Shown in pieces: positions 17,250-24,483 of a stretch of 42,922 nt of DNA. The stretch lies in the NCBI GenBank assembly GCA_013816245.1, contig JACDEU010000024.1:1-42922 (forward strand). Direction: 5' to 3'. Position 1 is the first letter of the stretch. Each line of letters begins with the position of its first letter. This DNA comes from Actinomycetota bacterium (GTDB lineage Bacteria; Actinomycetota; Thermoleophilia; Gaiellales; Gaiellaceae). The notes under the pieces were generated by a model. It worked only from the letters and a program-made list of their open reading frames with translations. It ran no database searches and was not told the origin of the DNA. Position numbers and translations under genes: made by a program.

Positions 17250-17747
17250 GTGAAAGCGAAGCTGATCATCTTCGCTACGACGGCGGCGCTCGTGCTCACC
17301 GCAACTGTGTCGGCGGCGCGGCTCGACGTCATCCGAGGCACAGACGGCTCCGACAATCTCAACGGCACAGGCGGCGCCGACCTGATCTACGGCAAGGGCG
17401 GCAACGACATCATCCGGGCACATGACGGCAACGACGTCGTCTACGCCGGCCCAGGGAACGATGTCGCCCGCGGCGGCCCCGGCAATGATGCCATCTACGG
17501 GGGACACGGCAACGACGTGACATGGGCAGGCGCCGGCGCCGACGTGCAAAACGGCGGCCCAGGAAACGACATCCTGCACGCACTGGCGAACGACAACCAG
17601 CCGGACATCCTCGACTGCGGACCCGGCTTCGACGTCGCGTACGTGATCGTGCACGACCCTGTCAGGTTCCGAGGGTGCGAGCAGATCATTCGGCTTAGCC
17701 CGGACGAGGCTGCCGCGATGGCCGCGGCGAACGACGACAACGGATAG
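17250..17747 (+). CDS. Secreted RTX-type calcium-binding repeat protein
   Basis: 165 residues from GTG 17250, which has a GGGAGG ribosome site 7 nt upstream; the longer open frame upstream overlaps the kinase gene and is not used. The signal peptide is MKAKLIIFATTAALVLTA with SAA cleavage. The mature protein is a series of GGxGxD-type nonapeptides (GKGGNDIIRAHDGNDVVYAG and following) that form a calcium-binding beta-roll. A C-terminal block carries two cysteines (LDCGPGFD and RGCEQII). It lies 86 nt after the kinase, so co-regulation is plausible. The tail resembles that of the TolB-like protein at 14.5 kb. Confidence 0.8.
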   Translation: MKAKLIIFATTAALVLTATVSAARLDVIRGTDGSDNLNGTGGADLIYGKGGNDIIRAHDGNDVVYAGPGNDVARGGPGNDAIYGGHGNDVTWAGAGADVQNGGPGNDILHALANDNQPDILDCGPGFDVAYVIVHDPVRFRGCEQIIRLSPDEAAAMAAANDDNG

Positions 17748-17762
17748 CGCGATAGCCCGTAC

Positions 17763-17801
17763 GATCGGGCCCTGCGACGCAAAGCCTCGTGGGGCCCGAT
17801 C
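17763..17801. terminator. 10-bp perfect inverted repeat after the RTX gene
   Basis: GATCGGGCCC (17763-17772) and GGGCCCGATC (17792-17801) with a 19-nt spacer, 15 nt after the RTX stop codon. It is probably a transcription end or hairpin barrier; there is no T-run. Confidence 0.5.
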
Positions 17802-17909
17802 CAGTGGTGACAGGCCGCGGCAGGCGCGCTAAAGATCCGAGCAGAGCCCGAGCTTGACTCCAAAGGTTTTGGCAGCTGGCGCATGGTCAATTCACCCTTG
17901 GACGACGCA

Positions 17910-18281
17910 GAAAGATGATCGCCGTCCGCTGGACCAATCTCTGCTGTTGGTCAGTCATATTTTGCTTCAGTGCGCTGGAGCCTGCCAAAGAGCGCTGCAG
18001 GAGTACGTTTCGCGCTTTGGTCTCTCCGTCGAGCATGATCTGTTTCGCGAGCTAATCCCGGCGATCGCGACGGTCCCGCACAGCAGTTGATCTGCTTGAT
18101 GCCGAGAGCTCGCAACGCGAGCTTGCTCTGCGGTTGGCGGGCGATGCCTATAGGCGCTCTGCCGTGCAATGTCGCCGCCACGGGTTCGACGCGTCCCCTT
18201 TTGCGCTGTGCTGCCGCCTGTAACCGGGCGGCTGACGAAATCGAGCTCCTTACGTCTCTCAGCCACGAGGGGCAGGGTTAG
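17910..18281 (+). pseudogene. Broken copy of the Cys-containing helical protein (copy A)
   Basis: Three frames together reproduce the intact protein encoded at 19987-20361 on the other strand. They are LLQCAGACQRALQEYVSRFG to IPAIATV, then AVDLLDAESSQRELALRLAG to CRRHGFDAS, then RCAAACNRAADEIELLTSLS ending at TAG 18279. Single-base shifts near 18078 and 18205 break it, and the start codon is lost. Its 3' end runs into a C-terminal remnant of a second gene on the minus strand, just as in the intact copy. This gives an inverted duplication. Confidence 0.7.
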
Positions 18282-18290
18282 TTGCGGTGG

Positions 18291-18606
18291 CGCGGACGTG
18301 GGTGTTCGCGCTCGAGTTCGGCGCGTGCTTCTCCGGTCTTCTCGACCACGAGTCACGACAACTTTGCGAACAGTCGAGGGGTACCAGACCAAACCGCCGT
18401 GCGCGGTTGGCACCCTTTCTGCATTCAGTCGCTCGGCGATTCGCTGGTACGTCCACCCGCGCGCTCGTTGACGCCGCAGTCGGACACGCAAGTCGTTATC
18501 AAGTACCGGCGGTCGTCCGAGACGCACGCCTTGCGCGCGCTTAACCGCGAGAGCCTCCCTCGTTCGTTGGCCGATCGCTCGGCGCTCCCATTGCGCAACT
18601 GAGGCC
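18291..18606 (-). pseudogene. Serine recombinase fragment fused to a hypothetical-protein tail
   Basis: Part of a resolvase/invertase-type serine recombinase is preserved: VMASVAQWERRAIGQRTREA, VKRAQGVRLGRPP, the HTH region RGWTYQRIAERLNAERVPTA, and YPSTVRKVV ending near 18360. The catalytic N-terminal domain with the active serine is missing, so it cannot recombine DNA. From about 18352 down to 18291 another frame reads LVVEKTGEARAELEREHPRP and RHRN before a stop, which matches the C-terminus of the protein encoded at 19653-20009. The locus is therefore a chimera of a recombinase remnant and a decayed copy of that gene. Confidence 0.7.
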
Positions 18607-18662
18607 ATCACCCTGGTAGGACGGTCAGACACCCTCGTTCGAACCCTCTTCCTAACGTCGCC

Positions 18663-18902
18663 CTAGCGTCGTCGCCGTGCCAGCTCCTCACGGCCGGAAT
18701 CGGTCAGACGCCAATACGCAGCCGCGTTAGTAGTGAGGTTGCCTTTTCGTTCCCCGACGCTGAGGACATCGACCTGGCCAGCTTCGCTGAGGTACGTCAG
18801 CGCGTTTCGCACAGCGTCAGGCGGCTTGTGGAGATGTGCGGCTATCTGCTCATAGCCGAGCGACCCATGCTGCTCGAGCAGCTCCAAGATAGACCCCTCC
18901 AT
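18663..18902 (-). CDS. Small winged-helix DNA-binding protein
   Basis: 79 residues covering a single winged-helix domain. Helices are LELLEQHGSLGYEQIAAHL and PPDAVRNALTYLSEAGQV (recognition helix around VRNALTYL), with a wing SVGERKGNLTTNAAAYW and a final helix DSGREELARRRR. The size and pattern fit MarR/PadR/TrmB-like small regulators. No ligand domain is present. It diverges from the small genes at 19089 across 186 bases without other content and may regulate them; that is inference from position only. Confidence 0.6.
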   Translation of the reverse strand: MEGSILELLEQHGSLGYEQIAAHLHKPPDAVRNALTYLSEAGQVDVLSVGERKGNLTTNAAAYWRLTDSGREELARRRR

Positions 18903-19088
18903 CCAGCCGGGCAGGGTAGCTGGGTTTTGGATTCTCGACTACCGCAGCCTCGTTCTACTCTGTCCCGGAACGCTCTCAAAAGGAGTTCAGCGTCTGCTAG
19001 TCACCGAAGCGCCGGGTTGACTTAGCTCCCTTTTTAGCGAAACTGAGTCTGGGCGCCTCGGGGAGAGGTTCCAAAAGCACTGCGGCAC

Positions 19089-19301
19089 ATGCTGATTGGA
19101 GATTCCGTCACCTATGACGGGCGGGTTTACGTAATCGTCGGCTTCACGCCGACGAGCGTTGTCCCTGCCCAGGTCGGGCTGAGCAACCCCGACAACGCAA
19201 CGACGGTCTGGGTCGAGTCGAGGCTCATCCAAGAACTGGGCGCTCCGCAGCGTGCTGCGCTTCGGGTCATCCGGCCAGACCAGGCTTCAACAGAGGGCTA
19301 G
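19089..19301 (+). CDS. Small hypothetical protein
   Basis: 70 residues, beta-rich at the start (MLIGDSVTYDGRVYVIVGFT) with later VWVESRLIQELGAP. This resembles short SH3-like proteins found in actinobacteria, but no specific family is recognised. Its TAG stop touches the GTG start of the next small gene, suggesting translational coupling. There is no signal peptide or membrane segment. Confidence 0.5.
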   Translation: MLIGDSVTYDGRVYVIVGFTPTSVVPAQVGLSNPDNATTVWVESRLIQELGAPQRAALRVIRPDQASTEG

Positions 19302-19495
19302 TGGCAATTTCAGAGCCTCAGCCGACTCCGGATCGCAACGAGAGCTACCCGTTCCACTGTCTGGCATGCGGCAAAACTGTCGAGTCGTCTCTTGTCGGCA
19401 CAGGATCACTTCGATGTCTCGACTGTCGCGACGCCAAACTCCAACTCGACCCGAGTCTCGTCAAACGCTGGCAGAAGAACGGGGCGCACTTCTGA
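19301..19495 (+). CDS. Small zinc-ribbon-like protein
   Basis: 64 residues with two CxxC knuckles, FHCLACGKTVESS and LRCLDCRDAKLQ, spaced like a rubredoxin/zinc-ribbon fold, and a basic tail (LVKRWQKNGAHF). GTG start, coupled to the preceding small gene. It could bind zinc and nucleic acid or protein; the function is unknown. About 150 bases without a gene follow. Confidence 0.5.
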   Translation: MAISEPQPTPDRNESYPFHCLACGKTVESSLVGTGSLRCLDCRDAKLQLDPSLVKRWQKNGAHF

Positions 19496-19652
19496 AACCG
19501 GGCACTCTGCCGCCGTTATCGGGTTGGTAGGTGAGATTTCGCGGTTTTCTCCGGGAAAGCTGCAACGGGGGTGGAGCGCGCGTCACAGGACGACCCGCCC
19601 CGGATGGACTTGGCTCTTGTTTCCAGTGGTAGATCGCGGGAGAATGCTCCCG

Positions 19653-20009
19653 ATGGGCTTTGCGGAACGAGCAGCGCACAACGAAGCGGTATTTCGCACG
19701 ATCAACGAGCGGATCGACGAAGGGGCGAAACAACATGGTGTCGAACAGCTATTGCCCTTCCATTGTGAATGTGCAGCGAAAGGTTGCCTAGAGAAGATCG
19801 AACTCGTGCCGGCGGACTATGACCGGGTCGCGTCGCACGTCGCGCGCTTCGTAGTGGTCAGCGGCCACGAATACCCGAACGTCGAAACCGTCGTGGAACG
19901 CTATCCCTCGTATCTGGTCGTCGAGAAGACCGGCGATGCACGCGCGGAAATCGAGCGCGAACATCCGCGCCCCCGCCATCGCGCAACTAAGGGGTCCCCT
20001 CGTGACTGA
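19653..20009 (+). CDS. Conserved hypothetical protein with CEC motif
   Basis: 118 residues. The N-terminal helix is MGFAERAAHNEAVFRTINER; a cysteine block is LPFHCECAAKGCLEKIEL; then come FVVVSGHEYPNVETVVERYP and LVVEKTGDARAEIE. I recognise the pattern of a small actinobacterial/Thermoleophilia family with FxCEC...C and a GH(E)YP segment, but its function is not known. I prefer ATG 19653 because GGGAGA lies 8 nt upstream; ATG 19644 is too close to it. The GGGAG/CTCCC hairpin (19639-19651) covers that ribosome site and could modulate translation. The 3' end overlaps the convergent gene by 23 bases. A C-terminal remnant of a second copy lies at 18291-18352. Confidence 0.6.
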   Translation: MGFAERAAHNEAVFRTINERIDEGAKQHGVEQLLPFHCECAAKGCLEKIELVPADYDRVASHVARFVVVSGHEYPNVETVVERYPSYLVVEKTGDARAEIEREHPRPRHRATKGSPRD

Positions 20010-20361
20010 CAGACGTGAGAAGCAGCGCGGCTTCATCGACCGCCCGGTCACAAGCGGCGGCACAGCGCAGAAGCGACTCATCTAGACCGTAGCGACGGCA
20101 TTCGGCGGCCGCGCGCGTACAGGCGTGATCCACCAGTTGCAAAGCGAGGTCGCGTCGCGAAGTTTCGTCATCGAGCAGATCGACTGCGGTGCGGATAGTC
20201 GCGATTGCCGGTAGCAGCTCCCTAAACAAGTTGTGTCCTGTGGGCACACCGAAGCGGGACACGTACTCCCGCAGCGCGCGCTCGCAACTTTCAGCACACT
20301 GGAGCAAAGCTCCATACCCGAACATCGATAATCGGGCCAGTTGACGATCACTGCAACTCAT
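19987..20361 (-). CDS. Cys-containing four-helix protein, DUF326-like (copy B, intact)
   Basis: 124 residues, all helical. Helix-borne cysteine pairs occur in LLQCAESCERALREYV and LLRCAAACDRAVDEAALL, with two more in DHACTRAAAECRRYG. This resembles the DUF326/Csp-like cysteine-rich four-helix bundles, some of which bind copper, but it has fewer cysteines than those, so metal binding is only a suggestion. ATG start. It overlaps the convergent gene 19653-20009 by 23 bases. A decayed inverted copy lies at 17910-18281. Confidence 0.55.
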   Translation of the reverse strand: MSCSDRQLARLSMFGYGALLQCAESCERALREYVSRFGVPTGHNLFRELLPAIATIRTAVDLLDDETSRRDLALQLVDHACTRAAAECRRYGLDESLLRCAAACDRAVDEAALLLTSVSHEGTP

Positions 20362-20498
20362 GACAGTGAATTGACCGTCCGCCAGCAGTCAAAACCTCTG
20401 AAGCCGGAAGCCTAACGGGGCGTGGTTCGTTTTGGTTGACGCGATACCCCCCGTGTTGGTTTGTTGGTCGTGCGGAGAAGGCGAAGAAAGGACTCGGC

Positions 20499-20541
<43 letters not shown>

Positions 20542-20561
20542 TCATTAATTAAGGAAAACAC

Positions 20562-20579
20562 AACAGCCGCCGGCTGTTT
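20562..20579 (+). terminator. Hairpin between two tRNA remnants
   Basis: AACAGCC and GGCTGTT form a perfect 7-bp stem with a 3-nt loop, followed by a single T and then G. It could be the former terminator of the tRNA-Ala unit. Confidence 0.4.
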
Positions 20580-20611
20580 GTGGGTCAGGAGTTCGAGTCT
20601 CCCTAGCTCCA
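20580..20611 (+). pseudogene. tRNA 3' end fragment
   Basis: T-arm AGGAG-TTCGAGT-CTCCC with one mismatch, then TAGCTCC and A. The acceptor strand is the same as in the Ala remnant, while GTGGGTCAGGAG is more like tRNA-Lys. The anticodon arm is not recognisable, so the amino acid is uncertain. The stretch 20362-20709 holds no protein gene. Confidence 0.45.
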
Positions 20612-20709
20612 TTGAGTCCTTGGGCGTGTTCGCCCCATGTGTCCCTCGGCGTATGGGCCGCTGGTGGAGCCTGTCGCGACACGGACTCCAGGGAGGGCCA
20701 GTTGAAGTG

Positions 20710-21705
20710 ATGCCGATCTCGGAATTGGTGAAGGTGGCTCGGACTATTGCGGAGGATGGCTCGAGTCCGCTCGCGCTGCGTGCTGCGCAGGGATGGGGTT
20801 ATGACCGCGTGCGGTTTCTGCGCTCGAGCGCAAATCATGTGTTCGTATGCAACTCGCCGGGCCGTGAGGCGGCGGTTCTTCGCTTGCGCCTGGACGGGGT
20901 CGGTGTGAACGAGCGGTCGCGGCGAGTAGCCGAGCTCGCGAATCGGCTGGGGGCGGTGGGAGCGCCGAGCGCGGCGGCGCTTCCTTCTGAGGACGGTGAA
21001 CTCGTTGTGCGGGTTTGTGACGATCAGGACCGCTACGTCGTGTCGCTCTTCGCAGGTATCTCTGGCAAACAGTTGGAAGCGGAGTCGCTCACAGCGAAGA
21101 GGGCGCGCTCCTGGGGTCGCGGGCTTGCGCTTGTTCACGAGGCGGGCAGTCGGCTGGAGGATCTGCCCCAACTCCCAAGATAAATCGACGCCGTGGAGGA
21201 GGCGGCCCGTGTCGTCTCCGACCGCGAGTTGCGAGAGGTCGGCAAGGTGATTGTCGCTTCATTAGCCGAGCTCCCGAGCTCGCGTACCGTCGTGGGCGTC
21301 GTGCACGGCGACCCTGAGCTCGACAACGTCGTCTGGGTGGCCGGCGACACGCCCGTCCTTGTCGATCTCGACGAGGCCAGCTGGTCGTGGTTTGCGGCCG
21401 ACATCTGCTTCGCCTTGCGTGACTTCGCGAAGCCGGCCGCAGGGCCAGACCTCGACCTGCGGGCCGTGGCGTCTTTCATCGCGGGCTATCGCGAGTGTCG
21501 GCCGCTCGAAGACGCGGAACTCGCGGCGCTGTCGTTGCTTGCGCGCGGGCACGCGCTGATTACGTTCGCCCGACTGCAAACTGTGCTCTCCGAACCTGTC
21601 TCTTCCGACTGGCCCGACTGGGCCAGGGCGCTGTGGACGCGACTCGACGGAGAGGTTGGGAAGCTGCGGAGGGCACTCGCGGCGGTGACGCGGCATGCGT
21701 TGTGA
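20710..21705 (+). pseudogene. APH-fold phosphotransferase interrupted by one in-frame stop
   Basis: From ATG 20710 (GGGAGGG about 12 nt upstream) the frame runs to TAA at 21181-21183 and then continues in the same frame to 21705. The N-part has APH-lobe features (YDRVRFLRSSANHVFVCNSP, a beta-rich block around ELVVRVCDDQDRYVVSLF). The C-part has the catalytic Brenner motif VVHGDPELDNVVW and the metal site VLVDLDEASW. Together they make one 331-codon aminoglycoside-phosphotransferase-fold kinase, substrate unknown. GTG 21193 could start a separate C-terminal piece, but that would lack the ATP-binding lobe. It follows the att-like tRNA remnants directly and is convergent with the catabolic gene cluster. 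Confidence 0.7.
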
Positions 21706-21774
21706 ACTGAGCATGAACGAGACCGGGCGCGAGACGTTGCCGCCTGGGCCCCGCAGTACTGGCCTTGAAAGCCC

Positions 21775-22845
21775 CTACGCGCCGACGAGCTCTGCAGCCG
21801 TCTCGGCGAGGAGGGGGACGCCCGTCTCAAAACGGCTTGCGCGGCCGTCGTCGGCAGTCAGCTCGCCGCGCACGTACCGCCCGAAGATCGCTTCGCAGAA
21901 GACTGCCGCCTTCCAGAGTGCGAGCGCCTCGAACCACGCCAACGGTGCGACGTTTCGCCCGCTTCGGCCCTCGTAGCGCTCGACCAGTTCGTCGCGCGTG
22001 GGGAAGCCCTCCATGCCGGTGACCGGCGACGTCCCGAGTGGATTCTCGCGCCCGCCCGGCTCGCTGTAAGTCGCGACGAGATAGCCGACATCGGCGCGCG
22101 GGTCGCCGATCGCGCCCATCTCCCAGTCGAGCACCGCCGCGACGCGCTCCGGCTTCTCGCGGGTGACGATCATGTTGCCGAGGCGGTAGTCGCCATGGAC
22201 GACGCTCGCGGGCAGCTGGTCGGGCACGTTCGAGGCGAGCCAGCGTCCGACGTCGACCACCGTAGGTAGATCGCGGGTCTGGTTCAGCTCCCACAACTGC
22301 GAGAACCGACGCACCTGGCGCTCGTTGTAGTTCCCAGGTCTAAGGAACGCGGCCAGACCGGGCACGCGCACGTCCGCCGCGTGGATCTCCACGAGAGTGT
22401 CGACGAGGTCATCCGCCAGCCGGCGCCGCGCCGCGGGATCCTCGTCGAGCGGCGGCGGCAGCGCGGTCGTGATCACGTCTCCGCCGATGTAGTCCATGAC
22501 GTAGAAAGGGACCCCAAGTAGCGAGCCGTTCTCACACACGGCACGGATGTTCGGGACGCGGATGCCGAGCGGTGCGAGTGCGAGCTGCAACCTCGACTCG
22601 CGCACGACATCGTGCGCCGAAGGCGGCAACGGCGGCCGCGGCGGTCGTCGCAGGACGTACCGCGTTCCGTCTTCCCGCTCGAGCAGGAAGGAGAAGTTCG
22701 AGCCTCCGCCCTCGCCGATCCGGTGCGCTTGCAACGCGCCCGACCCCAGTCCGTTTTCGTCGAGGAACGAGCGAATCGTGTCGAGGATCAGAAGTGGCGG
22801 GCGCGTTGCATCGTGTGCACTGGCTCGCTGCTCGACGATGTCCAT
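21775..22845 (-). CDS. APH-fold phosphotransferase, ACAD10/LvaA-like kinase
   Basis: 356 residues from ATG 22845 with GGGAGAG 5 nt upstream. It shows an APH kinase fold: N-lobe HRIGEGGGSNFSFLLER and YVLRRPPRPPLPPSAHDV; C-lobe Brenner motif SVVHGDYRLGNMIV; metal-binding AAVLDWEMGAIGDPRADVGY. This is the subfamily found next to acyl-CoA dehydrogenases and fused to them in mammalian ACAD10/11; in Pseudomonas, LvaA of this family phosphorylates 4-hydroxyacyl-CoA. The gene lies 14 nt downstream of the luciferase-like oxidoreductase gene and at the distal end of a minus-strand catabolic series that includes an ACAD10/11-type dehydrogenase. The family is sure; the substrate is inferred. Confidence 0.85.
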   Translation of the reverse strand: MDIVEQRASAHDATRPPLLILDTIRSFLDENGLGSGALQAHRIGEGGGSNFSFLLEREDGTRYVLRRPPRPPLPPSAHDVVRESRLQLALAPLGIRVPNIRAVCENGSLLGVPFYVMDYIGGDVITTALPPPLDEDPAARRRLADDLVDTLVEIHAADVRVPGLAAFLRPGNYNERQVRRFSQLWELNQTRDLPTVVDVGRWLASNVPDQLPASVVHGDYRLGNMIVTREKPERVAAVLDWEMGAIGDPRADVGYLVATYSEPGGRENPLGTSPVTGMEGFPTRDELVERYEGRSGRNVAPLAWFEALALWKAAVFCEAIFGRYVRGELTADDGRASRFETGVPLLAETAAELVGA

Positions 22846-22859
22846 CGGCTCTCCCGGCC

Positions 22860-23768
22860 TCACGGCGCGAACGCATCGATCAAAGTGGGCACCTCGTTCG
22901 GTGGGCACGACAGCGCGAGTACGGCAGTCGTGATGCCGGCCGCGGCAAACTCTTCCAGGCGCTCGCGCTGCGCCTCCACGGGGCCGAGCAGAAATATCTC
23001 GCGGACGAGCGTCTCCGGCGCGTCCTCTACCGCGCGTTTGCGATCGCCGGCATTCCACGCTTCGAGGACCGGCTCGATCTCGGCGCCGAAACCGAGCCAG
23101 CGGAAGAATTCGGCGTAGACGGGCACCGTCGCGTACGCGACGAAGATCCGCTTCGCGGCAACGAGTGTCTCGTCCTCGGGGCCGTGGATCGAGAAGAACC
23201 GGCACGCGAGCTCCTTCTCCGGCATTGCGAATGCGCCGACGACCGTCGCGGCGCGGCTCAACGGAAGGAAGTTGGTGAATACACCGTCGGCGACTTGCGC
23301 CGCAAGGCCGAGCATCCGGTCGCGGAGGGCCGCCAGGACGATCGGCACGGGCTGCTCCGGCGGTGAAGGGAGCTTGAAACCGCCGGCGCCGCGCTCGCCG
23401 GCCAGAACCGTGCGAAGATATTCGACGGTCTCTTCTACTTTCGCAAGCGGCCGACGGAACGGGATGCCGTTCCATTGCTCGACGATCACGTTCGACGACG
23501 CGCCGAGCCCGAGCACGAAGCGACCGTTGCTAACGTCCGCAACCGCCGCGGCGGTCTGCGCGAGGAGCGCCGGGCCGCGCGTGTAGACGTTTACGATGCC
23601 CGTCGCCAGCCGCAACCGGGTGCTGTTTTCGGCGGCGACCACGAGCGGCGTGAAGCCGTCGAACTCTGTCGACTCGGCCGACCACACGCTGTCGTAGCCC
23701 GACTCGTCGATCCTGCGCACCAGAGGCCCGAGCTCGTGCAGCGGGACGCCGGTGAACGGGATGGTCAT
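22860..23768 (-). CDS. LLM-class F420-dependent oxidoreductase
   Basis: 302 residues with a luciferase-like TIM barrel: TIPFTGVPLHELGPLVRRI, YDSVWSAESTEFDGFTPLVV, RLATGIVNVYTRGP, then NGRFVLGLGASSNVIVEQWN. Actinobacterial members of this group commonly use F420 rather than FMN, but the cofactor cannot be decided from sequence. ATG 23768 starts directly at the first strand. It is probably co-transcribed with the APH-fold kinase 14 nt downstream. The opposite-strand SDR starts only 28 nt beyond its start codon, so the two genes diverge from a very short region. Confidence 0.85.
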   Translation of the reverse strand: MTIPFTGVPLHELGPLVRRIDESGYDSVWSAESTEFDGFTPLVVAAENSTRLRLATGIVNVYTRGPALLAQTAAAVADVSNGRFVLGLGASSNVIVEQWNGIPFRRPLAKVEETVEYLRTVLAGERGAGGFKLPSPPEQPVPIVLAALRDRMLGLAAQVADGVFTNFLPLSRAATVVGAFAMPEKELACRFFSIHGPEDETLVAAKRIFVAYATVPVYAEFFRWLGFGAEIEPVLEAWNAGDRKRAVEDAPETLVREIFLLGPVEAQRERLEEFAAAGITTAVLALSCPPNEVPTLIDAFAP

Positions 23769-23796
23769 CGCGATGCGGATGCGGCAGTATGACCCG

Positions 23797-24483
23797 ATGT
23801 TTCCGAGCACCGCGCTCGTGACGGGAGGCGCCTCCGGAATCGGTGCCGCGATCGTCGATCTCTTGCGCAGCGAGGGCACCGAGGTGCAGGCGCTCGACCT
23901 CGCCGACGGGTTCGACGTCTCGGACACGCAAGCCTGGGAGACGGTCGGCCCTGTCGAGTTCGCATGTCTGAACGCGGGCGTCACCACAGGCGAGCAGGAC
24001 GTTAGCCGGCTCTCGGACGACGCATACCGTCGCATCCTCGGAGCGAACCTCGACGGCGTCGTCTTCGGCGTTCGGCGGCTCGCGGAAGTCATGGAGCCGG
24101 GAAGCGCGATCGTCGCGACCGCGTCACTCGCCGGCCTGGTTCCCTCGCCCGCCGATCCGATCTACACACTCACCAAGCACGCGGTGATCGGCTTCGTCAG
24201 GAGCGTCGCACCGCAGCTCGAGGAGCGGGGGATACGCATCAACGCGGTCGCGCCTGGCTTCGTGGACACGCCGCTGATCGACGCCACGCCCTTCACCGCC
24301 GCAGGCTTCCCCCTACTACAGGCGCAAACTGTCGCGCAGGCCGTGCTCGCCGCCGCGCGCGGCAGTGATACCGGTCAGGTCTGGGTCGTTCAACCCGGGC
24401 GCGAACCGCTCGCATTCCGCTTTCCGAACGTGCCCGACCCGCGTGACGCGTCCGGCGCAAGCGTCGGCGCCCCGCCTAGCTGA
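23797..24483 (+). CDS. SDR-family oxidoreductase
   Basis: 228 residues of classical short-chain dehydrogenase. The NAD(P) motif is TGGASGIG near residues 8-15, followed by LNAGV, the catalytic serine region VATASLAG, and YTLTKHA as YxxxK; the PG motif is VAPGFVDTPL. ATG 23797 is chosen because the Rossmann strand begins just after it; in-frame ATGs upstream overlap the divergent oxidoreductase. It is the only plus-strand gene in the 21.8-34.2 kb minus-strand series, and its stop overlaps the convergent acyl-CoA dehydrogenase by 8 bases. It is probably an alcohol or hydroxyacyl dehydrogenase acting in the same pathway. Confidence 0.85.
   Translation: MFPSTALVTGGASGIGAAIVDLLRSEGTEVQALDLADGFDVSDTQAWETVGPVEFACLNAGVTTGEQDVSRLSDDAYRRILGANLDGVVFGVRRLAEVMEPGSAIVATASLAGLVPSPADPIYTLTKHAVIGFVRSVAPQLEERGIRINAVAPGFVDTPLIDATPFTAAGFPLLQAQTVAQAVLAAARGSDTGQVWVVQPGREPLAFRFPNVPDPRDASGASVGAPPS

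Noticed and set aside
19017-19045. TTGACT as a -35 box for the small genes at 19089
   Set aside because: No acceptable -10 box lies at 16-18 nt spacing.
22846-23475. N-terminal extension of the APH-fold kinase to 23475
   Set aside because: It runs through the luciferase-like gene in a wrong frame. ATG 22845 has a good ribosome site and starts the fold.
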